Source: DASRRB01 sp036732755 | GTDB lineage: Bacteria; Planctomycetota; B15-G4; SIAN01 | Direction: 5' to 3' | NCBI GenBank assembly: GCA_036732755.1 | Contig: DAINBU010000019.1 | Coordinates: forward strand, 1 to 49,947 | Length of the DNA stretch: 49,947 nt | Part shown: positions 47,601-49,947 of the stretch, one piece after another | How positions within the stretch are numbered: position 1 is the stretch's first letter | How the letters are laid out: every line of letters begins with the position of its first letter | Position numbers and translations under genes: made by a program | The notes under the pieces: generated by a model | What the model was told of the DNA's origin: nothing | What the model saw: the letters and a program-made list of their open reading frames with translations, nothing else | Databases searched by the model: none

Positions 47601-47974
47601 TCGCGCGGGACGATCACGCCGCCGCCGCCACCGTAGACCTTGACGTGGGACGCGCCCCGCTCGCGCAGCAAGTCGAGCACGTAGCGGAAGAACTCGTTGT
47701 GGCCGCCTTGGTAGCTGCTGATCGCGATGCCCTGCGCGTCTTCCTGCAGGGCCGCGCGCACGATCTCGAGTGCACTTCGGTTGTGGCCGAGGTGGACCAC
47801 CTCGGCCCCCTCGCGCACCAGCAGGCGGCGCACGATGTTGATCGAGGCGTCGTGACCGTCGAAGAGCGCCGCCGCCGTGACGAAACGGACCGGGACGTCG
47901 GGGATCGGGACGGGAGCGGGCTTGGCCGCGGCGTCGTGCGCCGCCGACGAGGGGGCGGGGGGTCGGGGGTTCAT
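44645..47974 (-). CDS. icmF: Fused acyl-CoA mutase of the isobutyryl-CoA mutase (IcmF) type
   Basis: A 1109-residue single-chain B12 mutase. N-terminal cobalamin domain (about 28-160) with LFDGHDASIN (His41) and YGGGGGVIVP. A MeaB-like G domain (about 210-430) with Walker A GTGGAGKSS (219-227), ETSGIGQGDSA and NKSD (359-362). A coiled linker (about 465-540). The mutase TIM-barrel domain (about 560-1109) has the catalytic His790 in SISGYHIAEAGANP and the substrate-binding SGRSLHAMEIDFNDIRTTLQ block. At the two specificity positions known from this family it has Tyr595 (YTAGIYPFKR) and Gln752 (AQNTCIF). Known IcmF enzymes have Phe and Gln; methylmalonyl-CoA mutases have Tyr and Arg. The exact substrate is therefore open. 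It is the first gene of the operon with the B12 domain, HTH and acyl-CoA dehydrogenase genes. Confidence 0.93.
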   Translation of the reverse strand: MNPRPPAPSSAAHDAAAKPAPVPIPDVPVRFVTAAALFDGHDASINIVRRLLVREGAEVVHLGHNRSALEIVRAALQEDAQGIAISSYQGGHNEFFRYVLDLLRERGASHVKVYGGGGGVIVPREIAELEKYGVTKIYTPQDGRRLGMVGIAREMIATCRFDPLDLPIEPTTEKMAPSAAAMLRDVTIGRAITAAERRAQRGEPAKPRAKKMPVLGVTGTGGAGKSSLTDELVRRMRYAQPELKVALLLIDPSKRVTGGALLADRIRMNAIDAANVYVRSLATRGSKSEISAALAGALAVLEEQGFDLCMVETSGIGQGDSAIVDFVDASLYVMTPEFGAPSQLEKIDMLDLADLVVINKSDRRGAEDALRDVRRQLRRTRALAPGARPDSVTDESMPAYATVASRFNDPGVNRLFEALADLLRARFHLFESKPKLPPAPKAKAHLLPPDRVGYLGEIVRTVRGYRRRTEEEAERLSRIQALARARDALADAKDEGAAAAADTLARKLEAERKATSREAQEQLAAEKAQLAKYRSDEVRYEVRGRQHAVALHTTSLSGSRIPKVALPRLSDDGDLHRFFRLENVPGRFPYTAGIYPFKRTDEEPRRQFAGEGGPARTNRRFHFLSRHDKAKRLSVAFDSVTLYGEDPEERLDIYGKIGEGGVSICTLDDMKVLMSGFDLCDPNTSVSMTINGPAPVVLAFFVNTAIDQACDDQEKKLARALAPEERKKIAGAVLKVVRGTVQADILKEDQAQNTCIFATDFSLKLMGDVQEYFTRHLVRGFYSVSISGYHIAEAGANPISQLAFTLANGFTYVEYYLSRGLPIDEFAHNLSFFFSNGLDPEYSVMGRVARRIWSVALQQKYGASERSQKFKYHIQTSGRSLHAMEIDFNDIRTTLQALTAIQDQCNSLHTNAYDEAITTPTEESVRRAMAIQMIITREFGPTKNENPLQGSYLVQELTDLVEEAVLSEFERLHERGGVLGAMETHYQRGRIQEESLLYELKKDSGELPIVGVNCFERPADVEPAQVEAAPAEIPLARASNAEKDDQIARLRDFQKRHAAEAPAALARLQEIALNGGNVFTELMETTRVASLGQITRALDEVGGRYRRSL

Positions 47975-48095
47975 CGACGCGTCCGGGGGTCCTCGGGAGG
48001 CGGGCAGAGGTGCGCCGCGGCGGGCGGATTCAGGCGAGTCGGAGGGAAGTTCGTACGCCCTTATACCGAGGATGCGAAGCGGTCGCGGGCCGCCG

Positions 48096-49061
48096 TCAGC
48101 GCAGCAGCCGAGCCGCGATCTCGGCCGCGATGCGGCGCGGGCCGCCGCTCGCGGCGGCGGGAGTCTCGGCGCGCAGCCGCGCGAGCGTCGCGTCGTCGCG
48201 CAGCCGCCGCTCGAAGTCGCGCTGCAGCAGGTGGCGCACGCGCCGTTCGAGCCGCGCTCTCCGACGTCGTTCCGCTTCGCCGCTCGCGATCTTCTCCTGG
48301 CCGAGCGCGCGCACGCGGGCCGGCAGCTCGGCGACGCCGCTCCCCGTCGTCGCCGAAACGAGCACGACCGGCGCCGGCTGCGCCGCTCCGCGCGCCGGCG
48401 CGAGCTCGACCACCGAGCGCAGCGTCGCCGCGGCCGCGTCGGCGCCGGGCAGGTCGGCCTTGTTCACGCAGAAGAGGTCGCCCACCTCCATGAGCCCCGC
48501 CTTCAGCGCCTGCACCGCGTCGCCGCCGCCCGGCGCGAAGACGACGACGGTCACGTCGCACGCGAAGCTCACCTCGATCTCGCCCTGCCCTGCGCCGACC
48601 GCCTCGACGAGGAGCCAGTCGAAGCCGAACGCGTCGAGCAGGTCGGCCTGGTCGAAACCGGTGTGCGCCAGCCCGCCGGCGGCGCCGCGCGTCGCGACGC
48701 TGCGGAAGTAGACGCCGTCGTCGGGCGCCTCCTGCGCGAGGCGGACGCGGTCGCCCAGCAGCGCGCCGCCGCTGCGCTCGCTGCTCGGGTCGGTGGCGAG
48801 GACGGCGACCGTCTCCTGGCGTGCACGGGCGACCTTGATCCAGGCGTCGATCAGCGAGCTCTTGCCCGCGCCGCCCGGTCCGGTGATCCCGACGCGCAGC
48901 GTCTTGCCCGCGCGCGCGTGCGCCGCCGCCGCGACGCGGTCGGCGATCGGGTCGAAGCGCGCCGGCTCCGATTCGGCGAGCGAGAGCAGCCGCGCGAGCG
49001 CGCGCCGGTCGCCGCCCAGCATGCGGTCGAGCAGCGCGGCCGGCTCGTCAACGGGCGCCAT
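48096..49061 (-). CDS. meaB: MeaB/ArgK-family GTPase (mutase chaperone)
   Basis: About 321 residues. GTPases of this family load and repair the B12 cofactor of acyl-CoA mutases. Motifs: Walker A GPGGAGKSS (61-69), DPSSERSGGALLGDRVR, FRSVATRGAAGGLA, the VEAVGAGQGEIEV switch, and NKAD for guanine specificity. The C-terminal helix (ERRVRHLLQRDFERRL) is the usual dimer element. The ATG at 49061 starts just before the LLDRMLGGDRRALARLLSL helix; ATG at 49070 adds three residues. It lies 121 bases upstream of the fused mutase, which already contains a G domain of its own, so a separate MeaB suggests a second mutase in the cell or an additional repair role. It diverges from the MOSC gene. Confidence 0.92.
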   Translation of the reverse strand: MAPVDEPAALLDRMLGGDRRALARLLSLAESEPARFDPIADRVAAAAHARAGKTLRVGITGPGGAGKSSLIDAWIKVARARQETVAVLATDPSSERSGGALLGDRVRLAQEAPDDGVYFRSVATRGAAGGLAHTGFDQADLLDAFGFDWLLVEAVGAGQGEIEVSFACDVTVVVFAPGGGDAVQALKAGLMEVGDLFCVNKADLPGADAAAATLRSVVELAPARGAAQPAPVVLVSATTGSGVAELPARVRALGQEKIASGEAERRRRARLERRVRHLLQRDFERRLRDDATLARLRAETPAAASGGPRRIAAEIAARLLR

Positions 49062-49080
49062 GCGCGGCATCCTACTGCGC

Positions 49081-49746
49081 GTGTCGACCGTCGCTTCCGT
49101 CAACGTCTCGCCGGTGCGGACCTTCGAGGTCGGCGGGAAGGAGATCCGCAGCGCCATCCTGAAGGCGCCGGTCGGCGGCCGCGTGATGGTGCGCGCGCTC
49201 GGCGTCGACGGCGACGCGCAGGCCGATCCCCGCTACCACGGCGGAGAAGAGAAGGCGGTCTACCTCTACGGCGCCGAGCACTACGCCTTCTGGCGCTCGC
49301 GCATCCGCGGCGAGACGCTCGCGCGCCTCGGCGGCCTGCCGTTCGGGATCTTCGGGGAGAACCTGACGATCGACGGCCTCGGCGATCTCGAGCGGGCGCT
49401 CCACGTCGGCGACGTCCTCGCGATCGGAGACGCGCAACTCGAGCTGACGACGCCGCGCCAGCCGTGCTGGAAGCTCGAGACGCGCTTCGCCATCCCCGAC
49501 TTCGCGCGCGCCTTCCTCGGCAGCGGGCGCATCGGCTGCTACGCGCGCGTGCGCCGCGAGGGCCTCGTCGGCGCCGGCGACTCAGTGCGCGTCGCGGAGC
49601 GCCTGGATCATTCGATCCCGCTCGCCGACCTGATCCTCGCCCTCTACTTCCGCGACGAGGCAGCGCAGGCGCGCGCGCTCGCGAGCACGAGCCTGCCGGA
49701 GAAGCTGCGCAAGCGCATCGGGCGGAAGTTCGACCTCGAGGAGTAA
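49081..49746 (+). CDS. MOSC-domain protein, YiiM family
   Basis: A 221-residue protein of the MOSC superfamily (molybdenum-cofactor sulfurase C-terminal domain). It has GDAQADPRYHGGEEKAVYLY, the HYAFW segment, FGENLTIDGL, DVLAIGDAQLELTTPRQPCW with the conserved Cys of MOSC proteins, and a C-terminal helical extension ending SLPEKLRKRIGRKF as in E. coli YiiM. YiiM-type proteins are Moco-dependent reductases of N-hydroxylated compounds. The GTG at 49081 gives the usual family N-terminus (STVASVNVSPVRTFEVGGKE); the ATG at 49060 would overlap the divergent meaB start. Only about 20 bases separate the two divergent genes. Confidence 0.9.
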   Translation: MSTVASVNVSPVRTFEVGGKEIRSAILKAPVGGRVMVRALGVDGDAQADPRYHGGEEKAVYLYGAEHYAFWRSRIRGETLARLGGLPFGIFGENLTIDGLGDLERALHVGDVLAIGDAQLELTTPRQPCWKLETRFAIPDFARAFLGSGRIGCYARVRREGLVGAGDSVRVAERLDHSIPLADLILALYFRDEAAQARALASTSLPEKLRKRIGRKFDLEE

Positions 49747-49947
49747 GCCGCGGCTTGAAACTGGAGCGGACGTCGAGAACGCGGGTGAAGAGGCCGCGGG
49801 GAGAAGGATGGGTGGTTGAACGCGCGACGGGCGAGGGCGGGTCGAAGGGCGGAGGAGAAAAAGGCTCGATGGACGGGACACGCTCGCCCCAAACCAAAGA
49901 TGGACGGGGGGCTCGCTGCGCTCGGCGCATTCGAATACGACTCGCAG
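49747..49947. other. Non-coding stretch at the window end
   Basis: About 200 bases after the MOSC stop with no supported gene. ATGs at 49869 and 49900 open short frames that run off the window end; AGGAG occurs near 49853. One could be the start of a following gene but the sequence is too short to judge. No terminator hairpin or RNA was seen. Confidence 0.5.

Noticed and set aside
47975..48095. Possible cobalamin riboswitch before the B12-dependent mutase gene
   Set aside because: The 121-base gap is too short and I saw no B12-box-like conserved core.
44804..48493. Open frame of about 1230 codons on the plus strand
   Set aside because: Antisense shadow of the IcmF-type mutase and MeaB genes, both unmistakable.
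49869..49947. Start of another gene at the window end
   Set aside because: Fewer than 30 codons are visible and two frames are open; cannot be supported.

Overview
The window is GC-rich bacterial chromosome with dense, mostly non-mobile genes. It most resembles a member of the Planctomycetota, probably one of the lineages rich in exported FG-GAP, CHRD and cytochrome-like proteins. The evidence is ECF-type sigma factors with long C-terminal membrane-anchored extensions, an FG-GAP/IPT exported protein, a CHRD protein, a cytochrome-c-like exported protein and a DUF3332 lipoprotein. This placement is inference from gene content; no 16S or marker phylogeny was possible. I saw no insertion sequence, prophage, integrase or CRISPR array.

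Layout. 1-6.5 kb: the 3' end of groEL, a bidirectional terminator, a small two-repeat protein, a CBS-pair protein, a secreted DUF6786-like protein, a TPR gene followed by rpsT, then def and ribF. 6.5-8.2 kb: a promoter, tRNA-Phe(GAA) and a degenerate UvrD-like ATPase gene. 8.2-13.6 kb: two tandem paralogous genes, each fusing an ECF sigma factor to a transmembrane helix and a long exported beta-domain region. 13.7-16.2 kb: a CHRD protein and a cytochrome-c-like exported protein. 16.4-24 kb: acnA, an FG-GAP exported protein, an HDOD regulator, fumC and a DUF3332 lipoprotein. 24.2-29.2 kb: a compact operon (3-hydroxyacyl-CoA dehydrogenase, cyclophilin, enoyl-CoA hydratase, thiolase, isocitrate/isopropylmalate-type dehydrogenase). 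29.2-34.8 kb: a receiver-DUF4388 protein and a four-gene MacAB-like exporter (adaptor, ATPase, two permeases). 35-37.2 kb: a second thiolase and ada. 37.4-42.6 kb: an exported beta-domain protein with no sigma part, tail-to-tail with a third sigma-transmembrane-exported fusion. 42.6-49.7 kb: acyl-CoA dehydrogenase, a small HTH protein, a stand-alone cobalamin-binding domain, a fused acyl-CoA mutase of the IcmF type and a MeaB-family GTPase; a MOSC protein diverges from these.

How the genes fit together. AcnA, FumC, two thiolases, hydratase, hydroxyacyl-CoA dehydrogenase, acyl-CoA dehydrogenase and the B12-dependent mutase together indicate oxidation of fatty or branched-chain acyl-CoAs that feeds the TCA cycle. 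The most unusual elements are the three one-polypeptide sigma-factor/transmembrane/exported-sensor fusions plus their sigma-less relative. They look like a self-contained transmembrane transcription-control family. The second is the IcmF-type mutase, which carries an unexpected Tyr/Gln pair at the two positions that set substrate choice in this enzyme family.
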